From: Pollenia angustigena
Taxonomy: Eukaryota; Arthropoda; Insecta; Diptera; Polleniidae
DNA length: 64,000 nucleotides
Reading direction: 5' to 3'
NCBI GenBank assembly: GCA_930367215.1
Contig: OV884060.1
Span: 99,534,151 to 99,598,150, forward strand
Shown: positions 44,112-55,190 of the stretch, piece by piece
Position numbering within the stretch: position 1 is the first letter of the stretch
Layout: the number at the start of each line of letters is the position of its first letter
Notes under the pieces: generated by a model
Database searches by the model: none
What the model was told of the DNA's origin: nothing
The model's input: the letters and a program-made list of their open reading frames with translations, nothing else
Translations under genes and position numbers: made by a program

Positions 44112-45052
44112 CACTGAAAGAAAAATGCTTCATATATTTAATGAATCATTTTCATAAAAACAAATTTCCTTGGGTAAATGAAAATGTTCATTGTCTAAAT
44201 GGAAATTCATAGTTTTAATGAAGTATTTTCGTTAAAATCGCTTCATTGGATTTCGTAATTAAGTTAAAAATTTTTATTGGATATATGAAAACTAAAGTTT
44301 GCCCAAGTTAAACAAAAAATTTTAATTGGGAACATAAAAAAACAATATACACACATAAAAATATTCATAAATTAATACAAAATTATAGTTTCCTTAAAAA
44401 AATGTTTAATTGTTAATTAAAAAAGGTAAGATTTAATAATTTCATACATCGAATGTTACATGTATGCCATTAAATTTATGAAATCAAAAAAAATTTTTAT
44501 AAAAGCAACATATTTCAATAATTGCCTTCATAAATTTAAATTTTCATTATGACAATAAAAAGGTCATTATAGTAATGAAACAAAAACTTTCAATCCACTT
44601 CCAATCAACGTTGTTATTGTTATTATGGACAATTTAATCTCATATTTACGCTCTTAATTGAGTAAAAAACATAGTTTTTTAATATGAAAACTACACTGCC
44701 CCGGTAGACTAGCTGGTAGCGAGCTAGTCTATCAGCACCGAGATCGAATCCCGCCAGAGACAGAAAAAATAATTTAAAAAAAAAATAAAGTAAAATAAAA
44801 AAAAGAAAAGATAAAAAAATATTAAAAAAAAATAAAAATAAAATAATTAAAAAAAATAAAAATTTTTTACTTTATTTAAAGTATTCATCCAATGAATAAT
44901 ATTCATAGATCTAATGTAATGTTTCATTAAATCCTTTTAATGAAACAGGTTTCATCGATCCAACGAAGCGCTGCATAGGTTCCTTTATAATGCAATTTTT
45001 CATGGGATTAATGTCAAAATTCATTGGTATTGCGAAGAAAATTCTTTCAGTG
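44112..45052. mobile_element. TA-flanked TIR element (cactgaaagaaaa), 941 bp
   Basis: Ends cactgaaagaaaa / ttttctttcagtg (one mismatch) with TA at 44110-44111 and 45053-45054. The body is unusually rich in short aatga/tcatt motifs alternating on both strands, and it carries a tRNA-like segment at 44697-44765. No transposase seen. Tc1/mariner-like by TSD. Confidence 0.75.
44697..44765 (+). other. tRNA-like SINE head or tRNA pseudogene
   Basis: ccccggtagactagctggtagc ... gagatcgaatcccgcc, with a perfect B box (gatcgaatcc) and an A-rich stretch after it. No closed acceptor stem can be drawn, so not a functional tRNA. The A+A/T-rich tail to about 44870 fits a SINE inserted inside the TIR element. 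Confidence 0.5.
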
Positions 45053-45054
45053 TA

Positions 45055-45817
45055 TGTAAAGCTTAGTCTAGACGATATGTTGAATCAGCAAATGTATACT
45101 TATACTCATATGCTTAAAAATAATAACAAATGTCTCTATAAGCATATGCAATATGGGCATTTCCACAGAATGGTCTACCAGGATGAAAAAATAAAATGTT
45201 GATAATCATCGTCTTTTATTGTTTATTATTAGAAAAAAATTATATGTTCTTATAAAATAATGGTTTCCTAGCATATCTGAGCTGTTTTACTTGAGCAAAT
45301 TGGGCTGGAAACTGGAAAATTTTATATTTTTCTGTATTTTCTACTTTTAAAGACATTTTTATATACTTATTTTACATGCAAGAAATATGTTATGTTTACA
45401 ATCTTTCTTCATAATCTCTCCATTACAATCAATTGTAAAAGGAGTATTAAGTTTTTTTGTTAAGCAAATTTTAAGACATTCATGGGAAAATGCGTGGTAA
45501 TAATAATAAAAAAACGCGACCGGTAAATAAGCCAATTAAACAAAAACCAAGAGAGATATTTTATTTTGTAAATACTGGAAGGAGACCTACATTAATACAC
45601 TTTTAAAATAAATTAAACACTTTTGAATATTTCGTTCCATTTTCCAGATTTTTAGATTTCACTACTGTCAGCCAAAGTTGACTTTTATTTTGCGTACGTT
45701 CGTGACCACATGTTTATAGCTATTATTATGAAAACTTAAAATCGATGAAATCCATCTTTTACACTAAACATAGAGCTACCCAAATGCTATCGAATCGCAA
45801 AAAAAAATTCTGGGAAA

Positions 45818-45852
<35 letters not shown>

Positions 45853-46540
45853 TTATATTATTTGTACATACAAAGCGTACGAACGTACGTTCGTGACCCC
45901 AGGAAATGCCCATATGCTAGGTGTCTAAACGATATGCTGAAAATACTAAATTTTTCAAGTTCATCATATGCTAGCAAATGATATTTCAACAAATAAGTTA
46001 GCATACAATTGTCTACACGATATGTTGAATTTCGTATGTTGTTATGTAGGTTGAGTAAAGAGAACATTTGTTTAAAAACAAAGTATAACAAGTAACACGA
46101 CCCTTTTTTTAAATTTTATTCTCTCACATGTACATGTCCTGTGTGAATTCAACACACTTGAGAGAAACAAAAACAAAAGAAATTTCACGAATTTTTTCGT
46201 CAAATATTTCGGAAAACTGGGATTGTTCCACATTTTTATCACAAAACATCTAATTATTTTAATTTTTTATAAAAATTTTTCACATTTTAACAAATAAAAT
46301 TAGTTCTTATAAGCACAAATAAAAAAATAAAAAATATAATTTTTGAAGTAAAATTTTTTTATGGTAGATTTTAAATTAGTTTATCAGAGTTGCTAATTTT
46401 AGTATTAATGCATTGAAAAAAAGGGATAAAAAATAAAAATTGACAAAGTTTACATAAACCTTTTAAATGCTTAAATTACATTGTTCAAAACATAATTTCG
46501 AAAACAAACCTATGGTTATTGAAATGTGTAACTCTTATTT
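45055..46540. other. A+T-rich sequence with a palindrome and homopolymers
   Basis: Holds a 29-base T run (45821-45849), a gcgtacgaacgtacgttcgt palindrome near 45875-45895, and two related segments (gacgatatgttgaatcagc near 45073; cacgatatgttgaatttcg near 46016) sharing gggcatttcc/aaatgcccatatgc text. The short frames here follow simple sequence. No gene. Confidence 0.45.
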
Positions 46541-46544
46541 CACA

Positions 46545-46672
46545 AAAACACACAGACGGACATCAACTTCGCTTATCATAAGGACCCAGAACATATATAC
46601 TTTATAGTGCCTAAGATCAATATTGTAGAAATTACAAACGGAATGACAAACTTAAATGCATACATATGCATA
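46545..46672 (-). repeat. Fly dispersed repeat (cttcaccacaggtg type), reverse, left part
   Basis: Matches the reverse complement of 61440-61560 (ataaggacccagaacatata; attgtagaaattacaaacgg). It resumes after the inserted element at 49227-49260 (caccacctgcggtgaagggt). Confidence 0.8.
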
Positions 46673-47253
46673 GGGGAGACCGGGGCAGCTTCGGCACTTT
46701 TTTTTTTGAAGCCCTGAATCTAAGAATGTATTCAACAGATTTATAAATTTTATCGCTTGTTGTTGTCCTTTGATATTGAATAATAATATATTGGTACAAA
46801 ATTTTATGAATACTGAGTATTTGTTATATTTTTTTAAGAATAAGTAAAAAAAGTCATTTTCGCTGAATGTGCCCCACGCCGGGGTAGCTTCGGCATTTGA
46901 CGGGGCACATTCGTCGACTATATTCTTAAAGGTAGTTGTTCATTAAAAACTCTATAAAAAATAAAATTAGATGCCAGCTATAAACGGATTAAGCATTTTT
47001 TATAAGATGGATACAGTTGAACTTAAGTTTTATTTCGGCTCATAGAACTAGCGAAATATTTTCATTTTCAGGCTTAACAAATAGAGATTAAAAAGATATC
47101 AAGCATGCTAAGGAAGTTTGTTATTGAAATGAAGTCGTCAAGAGTTTAAGTAATCTCAGTAACTTGATAAATTGGCTTATTACTATATCGACCAAGTTTT
47201 ACTTGGACGAATGTGCCCCAATTGAAAATGCCGAATCTACCCCGAAAGCACTA

Positions 47254-48863
47254 CAGTATAACCCGGTTAATTACCCCACGCTTAAATGCCTTTCACGCTT
47301 ATTTACCTAGAGTTTTAAATCCCCGTTTTTTTCTTCCATTTTTTAATCAAAAATCCACGTTTAATTGCCATACGCTTAATTACCCGATTCGGATAATTGC
47401 CTTAAAAATTTAACTCCCAAAACAAAATTATACCTAAATTTCATTCGTTTAATTGCCTCAGTACTATTTCACAAAAACACAGCAAGTAATTCTACCAAGT
47501 TTTACATGTTAATAATTTGAAAATATGCACTAAATTTTTTTTTAAAAAATATGCATAAAAACAAAATTTGGCTTGATTAAAACAAAATATTTAACAAATT
47601 AATATTTGCAATAAAAGTTATGTTATGAGGTCAAGATTCATATAAGAGTTATATATTATCTAGATACACCAAATTTATGAGATATTTTGTCTTAAAGAGA
47701 TTAAAGTTTGATGTTTGCATGGGGACTATGTGATATTATAGACCGATTCTTACAATTTACATAGGTTTCGTTCTTATGACAATTAAACGTATTTACCCAT
47801 TTTTATAAAATTATCTAAAAACTGCCACCTTAACTTGTCGCACAAGGTTTACATGGACATACAACCAGTAAGATGGAGGGACGGACACGAAAAGATTACT
47901 TAAAAAAGTGTATCTGATTCGATCGTTTACTAAACGATGCGTCTAGGTTTCTATGTTTTAAGTTGCGAAAAAAATTAATTTTCAACAAAAACTTGCTTTG
48001 GTTTAAAATTGTACAAATTTTATGTGGTTGGCGAAATTAAAGCAACAGAAAATTCATCTGTTAACTAGAATTTTAAGCAATTTTTTTTATTTGCTGAACA
48101 TGACCGCATTTAGACTATGCAATAATCGCCAAGTTTTTTTTCTATTTTCTTTTAAAGAAGTTGCTACGAAACTCTTTTCACATTTACATTTACATTTTTT
48201 TCATGCATTTTTTCAACTTTTTCAACGCCGTTTTCTTCCCTATACCTTTTGCTAACAAACAAAAAGTTGCATGCGAAAGTTGAGGCATTAATTGCATAAC
48301 GTAAATGTGGTCCATGTATTAAAATATGTTTTAATAACTTAAAATATGTCTGCAATAAAAATGCAGCAATGGCTAAAACATGTACTAAATTATTTACAAA
48401 CAAATCGATCCCAAAATTCATTAAAAACTCTAATCGCATAAATATATTGTTTCTGCATTCATTGGTCGCACAAGGAAAACCATGCAACTGAATATTTACG
48501 GGTTCCATGAGTAGTAGTAGGGTATGACAGGTCAACTCAAAAAGCACTACAGAAAAAATATAAGACAACAAATCCCATTGTTTTTTTTTTACTTGCTATC
48601 TCTTAAGATTTAGCTGATGCATGTAAAAATTCCTGTCTTAAATTTTTTCATACATCAAAGTTAAGTTATCTTGTAAATAAATACGTCTAATTACCTCACT
48701 GAGGTATTTAAACGAATTCGCTTAATTACCTCAATGAGGTAGTTAAACGTATTCTTATAAATACCTCAACGAGGTAGTTAAGCGTATTCGTTTAAATGCT
48801 TACCCCGCATAATTACCCAAAAATATTGGCATTTTTGTCGAGGTAATTATCCGTGGAATACTG
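47254..48863. mobile_element. Pogo-like TIR element, 1.6 kb
   Basis: Ends cagtataacccggttaatta and ataattatccgtggaatactg-type sequence start with CAGTAT as in pogo/Tigger elements, with TA duplicated at 47252-47253 and 48864-48865. Near the right end (48685-48800) are three palindromic acctca-n-tgaggta repeats alternating with ttaaacg. The minus-strand frame 48164-48571 (135 codons) has no transposase motif. Internal piece 47740-47900 belongs to a fly dispersed repeat. Confidence 0.78.
48675..48800. repeat. Palindromic 'acctca-tgaggta' repeats
   Basis: Three successive palindromes (acctcactgaggt, acctcaatgaggt, acctcaacgaggt) spaced about 38 bp with ttaaacg(t/a)attc between them. They lie next to the right TIR of the pogo-like element and are candidates for transposase binding sites. 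Confidence 0.7.
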
Positions 48864-49261
48864 TATTTACACTATTTTATTTTTTTTTTTCTATTATTCT
48901 TCAACAAAGATTTAGATTCAACTTATTTTTTAGGAAACTAGCACAATTAATTAAGTTGGTTTGTAATTTTTATTTTAAATATTGATAATTTTCAAATACA
49001 AAATACTTACTAAATAGAATCAAAATATTACAAAAACACTTGGAAAAAAACTTAAACACGGTAGCTTTTTCAGTTGGTAAGCTAGAGATGACAAACTTTG
49101 CGGGAGTTATTTATTTTGATTTTCGATAAATTTAAATAAATAGTTAGTGATGAAAAATAAGTGCGTCATATCGAAAACGTCATTGACGAATCTACCCCAG
49201 TGCCGAAGGTGCCCCGGTCTCCCCTACATATCCTTTTTCACCACCTGCGGTGAAGGGTATA

Positions 49262-49414
49262 ATAATGGCTTACTTATTAATGCATTCATTTTGGACTTCC
49301 CTTGTAAAATTCATTGGTTCTTTCAGTAGAATTCATTGGTTCTTTTAGTTGAATTGTAAGTAACTTTTTTCTGATTACTTAACAGATTATTTTGTAGGCG
49401 AAGTTTTTACTGGG
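49262..49414. mobile_element. MITE (cccagtaaaaacttcgcc family), partial copy 2
   Basis: The reverse complement matches the left half of 29814-30073 (acttcgcctacaaaataatc, gtaatcagaaaaa, caatgaattttacaaggga), with an internal duplication of a roughly 30-bp block (attcattggttctttcagt, then attcattggttcttttagt). The other end is not recognisable. Confidence 0.7.
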
Positions 49415-50640
49415 TTCTGTATCGCCATGAATTGCAAAGGAATTTCTTTTATTGCAGAGTAACATTTCTATAACTCTATCTAATCTTGTCCGTTGAACTA
49501 GTTGACTGCCTGAGTGTTAATGTTACATCAGTGTATAAAGTACTTTAAAGTAATTTGATGTAGTTTTGTAACAGGGTATATAAATTAACAAAATATTTTT
49601 TTTTATAAAATAATGTAACGTAAAATTATCAAAAAACTTAAATTGCATTTAATAACTCATCAGCAAAAGGTATATGAATTGGCTTTTTTACAGAACACCA
49701 CCAGTAATTAAATTAATATAATTAAAAATAGTTTTAAAAACACCTTTTTAATGCACTATAATAGTTTTAAAACTTTACTTTTTAAATTTGGTTTCGACAT
49801 CGAGGTAAAAAAAGGTGATAAAATGTATTCTTAAAGATGATATTAAAGGTAACAAATTTTTTTTTTTACGGTACATTTTTTTAAAATAATATTTACTATA
49901 AAACGATTTTTGTATACATGTACATTAAAATACGGTTTTCTGTTAAATTTCTACGTTTTACATAAATCATATGCATATACGTACATATTTCAAACTTAAT
50001 CAATGCGATTTGAAAATATTTTTGCAAAAAAAGTACTTAATAAAACAAATAAAATTTTAACATATTTAATGAAACCCTGTATGTCTGGTGAAAAATAAAA
50101 ATGTATCAATACATGTACATTTTTTTCACGAACACATATTTGAGTTATGTACTACTAGGTACCTGCTGAGAGGGATTGTCAAAGAGTCGTGTTACTTAGT
50201 ATACTTTGTTTAAAAATTTCAAATAAATTTGACAATTCTCTTTTTTTATTATTTTAATTTTTTTATTTAAAATTTGTTATAAATTATCGCCTTTAGTGCA
50301 AAAATTAATAGTTTTATGTATGCATATTAATACTCAATAAGTAAGAAAGATTTATTGGGCTGGGTCAAATCCGCAAATATGTAGTTAAAATATATGAACT
50401 GGATTGTTCTAAAAATCATATATATTATTTCTAAAGCACTTTTTTTTGTCGGTTGCAAATATCTCAAATACCACCACATCAAATTTAATGAATGATATCT
50501 CATTTTAAAGCTTATGTCTAACACTAATGACGAAAAATAATAAGAAATTGAAAAATTAATATTTTCATTGATAAAGGATTCGTACGGGCAAAAAGTTAAC
50601 GATGATCATGTCATTACCTCTAACATTGTATTCAAAGAAG
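49415..50640. other. No recognisable gene
   Basis: A+T-rich. A gagtcgtgttacttagtatactttg block near 50182 resembles the complement of 46065-46105. Otherwise nothing assignable. Confidence 0.4.
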
Positions 50641-50645
50641 TATTA

Positions 50646-50787
50646 CATAGCGTCTTCACCTGACAATTTTTTGTCATACCAAACGTCAAAGTCTATATAA
50701 AAAAAACTCGAAAATTTTTGTCAGCGTTTTTCTGATATGAAGTTTGACATTTGGTATGACAAAAAATTGTCAGGTGAAGACGCTATG
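50646..50787. mobile_element. Snap-back Harbinger-type MITE (catagcgtcttcacc), copy 2
   Basis: 142 bp with the same TIRs as 43768-43898 and TSD TTA (50643-50645 and 50788-50790). The arms pair through gacaaaaaattgtc, giving an almost complete hairpin. Confidence 0.92.
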
Positions 50788-50941
50788 TTATAAAAGCATT
50801 TAAACAAATGTATGTATGTATGTAAATATGTATGATATATATTATGATTTCTAAGATTTTTATACTTTTAATAAAATGTATTGAAGTTTCTAAAATTTCT
50901 ATTAATTATTTTAATTTTATGTTACAAAAATGACAACTAAC

Positions 50942-50970
50942 GGTGCGAAATATTCGCACGGGTCATCTAG
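50942..50970 (+). mobile_element. Helitron 3' terminus
   Basis: The hairpin gtgcgaa-ata-ttcgcac, then gggtcat and a terminal CTAG followed by T, is the canonical Helitron 3' end (hairpin several bases before CTRR, insertion before T). The 5' TC end was not located; the element body probably extends left. Confidence 0.7.
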
Positions 50971-51039
50971 TTATTTATAAAGCCTCACAGTTTTATAATT
51001 GGTTACAGTTCTACCGTTATGGTAAGTTATGGGCCGGCC

Positions 51040-51330
51040 AGCAGTATGTTTTTAATTTTGATACCTACACCACCATAGTGTCTGTAAAACTTAAAATTAT
51101 TGCTCCTAAAACCATTTTATAGTATCCCGATCGACTCAATCACTATCTTGAGTCGATACAACGATGTCTGTCCGGCCGACTGGCTGGCTGCTTACTTTGT
51201 AGTGTGCAAAGTACAGGTCGCAATTATTTGATAAAATTTGGTACATTGGTACTAAATATTTATTGTTATTGAAAACGGTGAGGAACGGTCTATAATTTCT
51301 CAAAGAAACTTTCTACTTTTCAGATTAGAA
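51040..51330 (+). repeat. Fly dispersed repeat (cctacaccaccatagtg type)
   Basis: Landmarks: gatacctacaccaccatagt, tatcccgatcgactcaat, gatgtctgtccggccgactg and aacggtctataattt, a layout common in fly repetitive DNA. Related blocks are at 22655-22850 and 47740-47900. Confidence 0.6.
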
Positions 51331-51756
51331 TCTTTGTGCCAATAAACCATTTTTTTTATCTTGGTATTAAGATTAAACTTTATATTCTCAATATATAGTT
51401 CCTATACAATATATTACCAATACCATAACATCCTTAAAAATTTTAGTATTAATACAAAATTTGGCGACTATAACCTTATTTGTTCTATTGGGTCCATGAT
51501 TGCCCATGAGTCCCAAATTAGGTACACCCTCAAATATTTAGCTGTATATTCTGTGGTATAAGTTATTATATGGTCGGACTTAACCGACTTATTAATCATA
51601 TATAACTTTATATATATATTTTTGTTTTATGATCAATGTTTTATATAATATTATTATTGAGGTTTTTTGTTTTTCTCACGGGCTAATATGATCAATCGTT
51701 TTTTTTTTTTTTTACCAAATGTAATTAAAAAACATTTATGGTTAATTTATTTTCTT

Positions 51757-51797
51757 TTCCCAACGTTTCGTTCGCTTTTTTCGAACTTCATCAGGGG
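51757..51797 (-). ncRNA. Hammerhead-like motif, PLE-2 left (inverted) terminus
   Basis: Minus strand: ACCC, CTGATGA (51794-51788), A, GTTCG, loop, CGAAC, GAAA, CGTT, GGG. Stem II is 5 bp, stem I is CCC/GGG, and the ACGT after GAA is self-complementary, fitting the dimer-type hammerheads described in Penelope-like terminal repeats. One extra A sits between the CUGAUGA box and stem II. Confidence 0.5.
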
Positions 51798-52120
51798 TTA
51801 TTTTTATTCCATAAAAATCTAGACAATTAGATAATAATAAATTTTTGAACTTTAATAATATTACAGCCAAAGTATATTTATTACAAGTACATGCAAGTGA
51901 TCAGCTGTTCAGTTGTTTTATTTTCGATATTGTAAAAATTTGCTTGCATTTTAGTGCGCCATGATTTTTTTTTTTTTTTTTTTTGTTTTCTTTATGCTTG
52001 GCTGTTTGACAGTATCAAATGTTTTTACACAAACAAAATGAATGTTATTCTTTTTATTGTTGATTTGTTGTAGACTTGCATGTACTTGGTATAAATAAAC
52101 TTTGATCACTTGTCAAATGT

Positions 52121-52390
52121 GAGATAATTGCTGATATAGTACTGGACGCACTACTCGACGATGCAATAGACGAACTCAGATCGAAGAATATAGAAATCAA
52201 GTTTATAACAAAATATGTAGATGACCTTTTTGCAATCATAAGAAAATCTGACGAGGAAATAATTCTAAAAACGCTTAATTCTTACCACAATAAGATCCGT
52301 TTTACTATCGAACGTGAAAAGAATATGACAATACCATATTTGGACATCAACATTATCCGAGAAAACGGTAGAATAACAACTGACTGGTGA
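52121..52390 (+). pseudogene. Penelope-like reverse transcriptase fragment
   Basis: One open frame of 89 codons contains ALLDDAIDELRSKNIEIKF, the catalytic box YVDDLFAII, IRFTIEREKN, PYLDINII and ITTDW, then TGA at 52388-52390. This is the palm of a Penelope-type RT. The WYQKPTSSGR block that should follow is missing, and the downstream reading frame reappears only near the linker. The N-terminal part is also gone. Confidence 0.9.
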
Positions 52391-52448
52391 CTTGAGAAAA
52401 AGAAAGAATCGGAAACAGAAAAATATTTTTACAGTGTACCATACCTAC

Positions 52449-54299
52449 TAAAGCCCTGCACGAATGCATTCGTTTCTTTTTCACATTTCTCCACACCAAC
52501 TCATTGTTGTGTCAAATACTGAGTTCTTTTTTTAAAATCAATTCGAATGATACACAATGAAAAACCGAATCAACTTTTAACAGTAGCTCGTTTCAAACAA
52601 CTCGTTGTTAAGCAGTAGTTTGATTTAAAAAAAACAAATCAACTCAATGTATAATTCGATGTGAAAGAAAACATAACACACTACAATTGTGAGTCTATAA
52701 CAGGGAATTCCATTTCTCTGCCCAATTGTGCGTACCACTACTAACACATATTTTTATGATCATCAATTCAGTCGTCGATGTGACTTCGACAAGTTACATG
52801 TCTAGCGGATGCTATGTTATTTTGCTTCATCTTGACAGAAAAAAACTTTATGATGACAAAAAAAAAATTCTTTGATACCTGTAAAAGGGTTCCTTTTTCC
52901 TACGATAAAAAGACGTACCTAAATACAGAAATTATTAAGAAAAAAATAGCCACAAGAATTTGTTGGTATTTTGTGCTTGTAAAAATATTTTGGTTTCTGT
53001 ACCAATCGCGTCGGTTCGGCTATTTTTTCTTAGAAAACACTTTTCTTAAGTAAGTAAAAAAAAACAAGTTAAAAAAAGGATTGTTTTGCTACAATTTAAG
53101 TGTAAATAACCTATATACATAATAGCAAATGTGACAGTAGGTAACATGTTTGGGTAGAAAGATGTGTTTCATTGATGTATTAATGAAACTTTATTGTTTC
53201 GCACTATTTTTACTGCATACTTTTTATGCTACAATTATATGACCGAGCCCAAAGAGTTAACCTTACCTATTTATGGTAACTATTTAACGAAACTTTGACC
53301 TGTTATAATGACTTTATACATTTTTGCAGGCAAACTCAGGTGCGCATTTGGTATTTTGTAAAATGTTATGATATAATTAAAATGTATGCATAGATGTTTG
53401 AAGTATAAGTAACCCAACACCGTGAATACCATTACTATTTTACTTATCACTATGAATATCCTAACTGTTTACTAAAATAACTTTTTCACGTTATAATTCT
53501 CATTTAGATTATTTTTTTTTTGAATAAATAGACCAGGGAAATGCATTTCTATGCACAAAAGTGGAAAAAGAAATTAGGAAAAGGTAATTTAATATACATC
53601 CATACCTCCATACGTAATACTTTTTTAGTGTTAAAAATATTTGGCTTATTTAAATTTAATTTTTTTAAATTTTTTGTCTACATTTATCTACCTATGAACT
53701 TATGAACTTTTAAACTGTACAAATTAATATATATTTTAAACCATTTTGCTCATTATATTATTTTTATCTTAATTTTGCAATTAATTGAATTTAGCTTTTC
53801 ATTTCTTTTTTACTTTTAATAAAATATTTCAAAATATATTTTTGTAACTTTTGAATAAAATAATTTAAAATAAAAACTTAAACATTGTATAAAAATATCT
53901 TGCATCTTCATTTGTTTTTTTTTGCTCAATACAAATTTACTAGTCATACCTAATAATAAAAAAAAGATAATTCTTATCATCTATTTTGTAACTGTTGTTT
54001 GGTTTGAATCGTTTGATTCGTTTGATTCGTGCGATTCGTTTGAGTTGGTGTAGTTTGTGTTATTCGTTTGATTCGTTGTTTCATGGAGTAAATTTCGTGC
54101 TCTTTACACTTCGTATTTGGTCGTTTATAACACACAAATTTAAATTCATTTGCATTTGTGTGTTTATATTCTTTTCGTGCTTTATGTGTTTTTCACAATA
54201 CAGAGTTTGATTCGTTAGCAAAATGCAATCGACAATCACGAGTTGAAAAACAAACGAATGATTCGAAACGGCTTTCAAATGCATTCGTGCAGGGCTTTA
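52449..54299. mobile_element. hAT element (taaagccctgcacg family), copy B
   Basis: The same TIRs as copy A, in opposite orientation, with a perfect 8-bp TSD ATACCTAC (52441-52448 and 54300-54307) inside PLE-2. The right subterminal zone (54000-54090) holds the gattcgttt repeats. It is about 500 bp longer than copy A; the extra includes 52850-53060, which matches the DNA flanking copy A (41845-41990 and 40450-40480). The frames at 53995-54210 are products of the repeats. Confidence 0.92.
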
Positions 54300-54790
54300 A
54301 TACCTACATCCCAAAATTAACGGAGACAAAAACACTAAAGAACTTGATCACAGAAAAAACAACAACAATTGCACATAAATCAAACAAGACACTAAGGCAT
54401 TTGTTTACATATAACAAAACCAAACTGGACATATGTAAAATAGATAATGTAGTTTATGAAATAAAATGTGATGGAAACGAAAGGGATAGGTGTAATAAGG
54501 TTTACATTGGAACAACAAAAAGAAGGTTAGAGAAGAGAATTCATGAACACAAAACAGACATCAAAAAAGGCAAAATAGCGACGGCACTATCTCTGCATGT
54601 AAAAGAGTGCAATCACAACATGAACTTCGACAATATAAAAATATTAGACAGAGGGCGGAGAGAGAACAAACGTTACACTCTCGAAAGCTTACGAATCCAA
54701 GAGAAAATCAAAAATATAATGAATACGAAAGAAGACAAGGACAATACAAAACTGCAATACTCCGCTGCAATAGTTAATGATTATAATTAG
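54300..54790 (+). pseudogene. Penelope-like GIY-YIG endonuclease part
   Basis: Frame: YIPKLTETKTLKNLIT, then TIAHKSNKTLRHLFTYNK, and the GIY-YIG region with VVYEIKCDG, NKVYIGTTKRRLEKRIHEHK, ALSLHVKECNHNMNFDN and RYTLESLRIQEK, ending at the stop 54788-54790. This is the C-terminal endonuclease of Penelope-like elements, with the Cys pair (KCDG...DRC) and the GTTKRRLEKR core visible. It joins the RT fragment through a 1-base shift and the deleted linker, so the whole is a pseudogene although this part is open. Confidence 0.9.
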
Positions 54791-55026
54791 TTATAGTTCT
54801 GTGATATTTACATTAAGTTTGACTTTTATTCGGTGTTTGTGTTGTATTTTACTTATTAATTATTTATTTATTTCTGTGTCGTGTAGTCCAGTTTTTAATA
54901 TAAAATAGTTAAAAAGTGCAATACAAATGTAAACCCTAATTTGTAAGTTAAGCTGTGATATTATTAAAGTTCAAAAATTTATTATAATTATTATCTAATT
55001 GTCTAGATTTTTATGGAATAAAAATA

Positions 55027-55067
55027 ACCCCTGATGAAGTTCGAAAAAAGCGAACGAAATGTTGGGA
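55027..55067 (+). ncRNA. Hammerhead-like motif, PLE-2 right terminus
   Basis: ACCC, CTGATGA (55031-55037), A, GTTCG, AAAAAAG loop, CGAAC, GAAA (55056-55059), TGTT, GGG. Same fold as the left copy, but ACGT has become ATGT, so the self-complementary stem III is lost here. The predicted cleavage site would follow T55063. Confidence 0.5.
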
Positions 55068-55190
55068 AAAGAAAATACATTAACCATAAATGTTTTTTAA
55101 TTACATTTGGTAAAAAAAAAAAAAAAAGATTGATCATATTAGCCCGTGAGGAAAACAAAAAACCTCAATAATAATATATATAACTTAATT

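Larger units (their letters stand above)
46673..49224. mobile_element. TIR element (ggggagaccggggca), TA-flanked, with nested pogo-like element
   Basis: Ends ggggagaccggggcagcttc and aggtgccccggtctcccc are near-perfect TIRs with TA flanks (46671-46672 and 49225-49226). Sub-terminal copies of gaatgtgcccca and ttcggcatttgacggggca recur at 46865-46915 and 47208-47245. Without the nested insertion it would be about 940 bp. No transposase recognised. Confidence 0.85.
51641..55190 (+). mobile_element. Penelope-like element with inverted termini (PLE-2), interrupted by a hAT
   Basis: The 3' end (54967-55190, ending gattgatcatattagcccgt ... cctcaataataata) recurs inverted at 51641-51862, as in PLE-1. 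Between them are an RT fragment (52121-52390) and an endonuclease part (54300-54790), separated by a hAT insertion (52449-54299) and by an internal deletion of the RT thumb region. Both termini carry a hammerhead-like motif. Confidence 0.88.

Noticed and set aside
45821..45849. Long T run as a regulatory or termination signal
   Set aside because: A homopolymer with no adjacent gene; common in this A+T-rich DNA.
48164..48571. 135-codon minus-strand frame inside the pogo-like element
   Set aside because: No helix-turn-helix or DDE motif and no codon-like composition; it could not be supported as a transposase.
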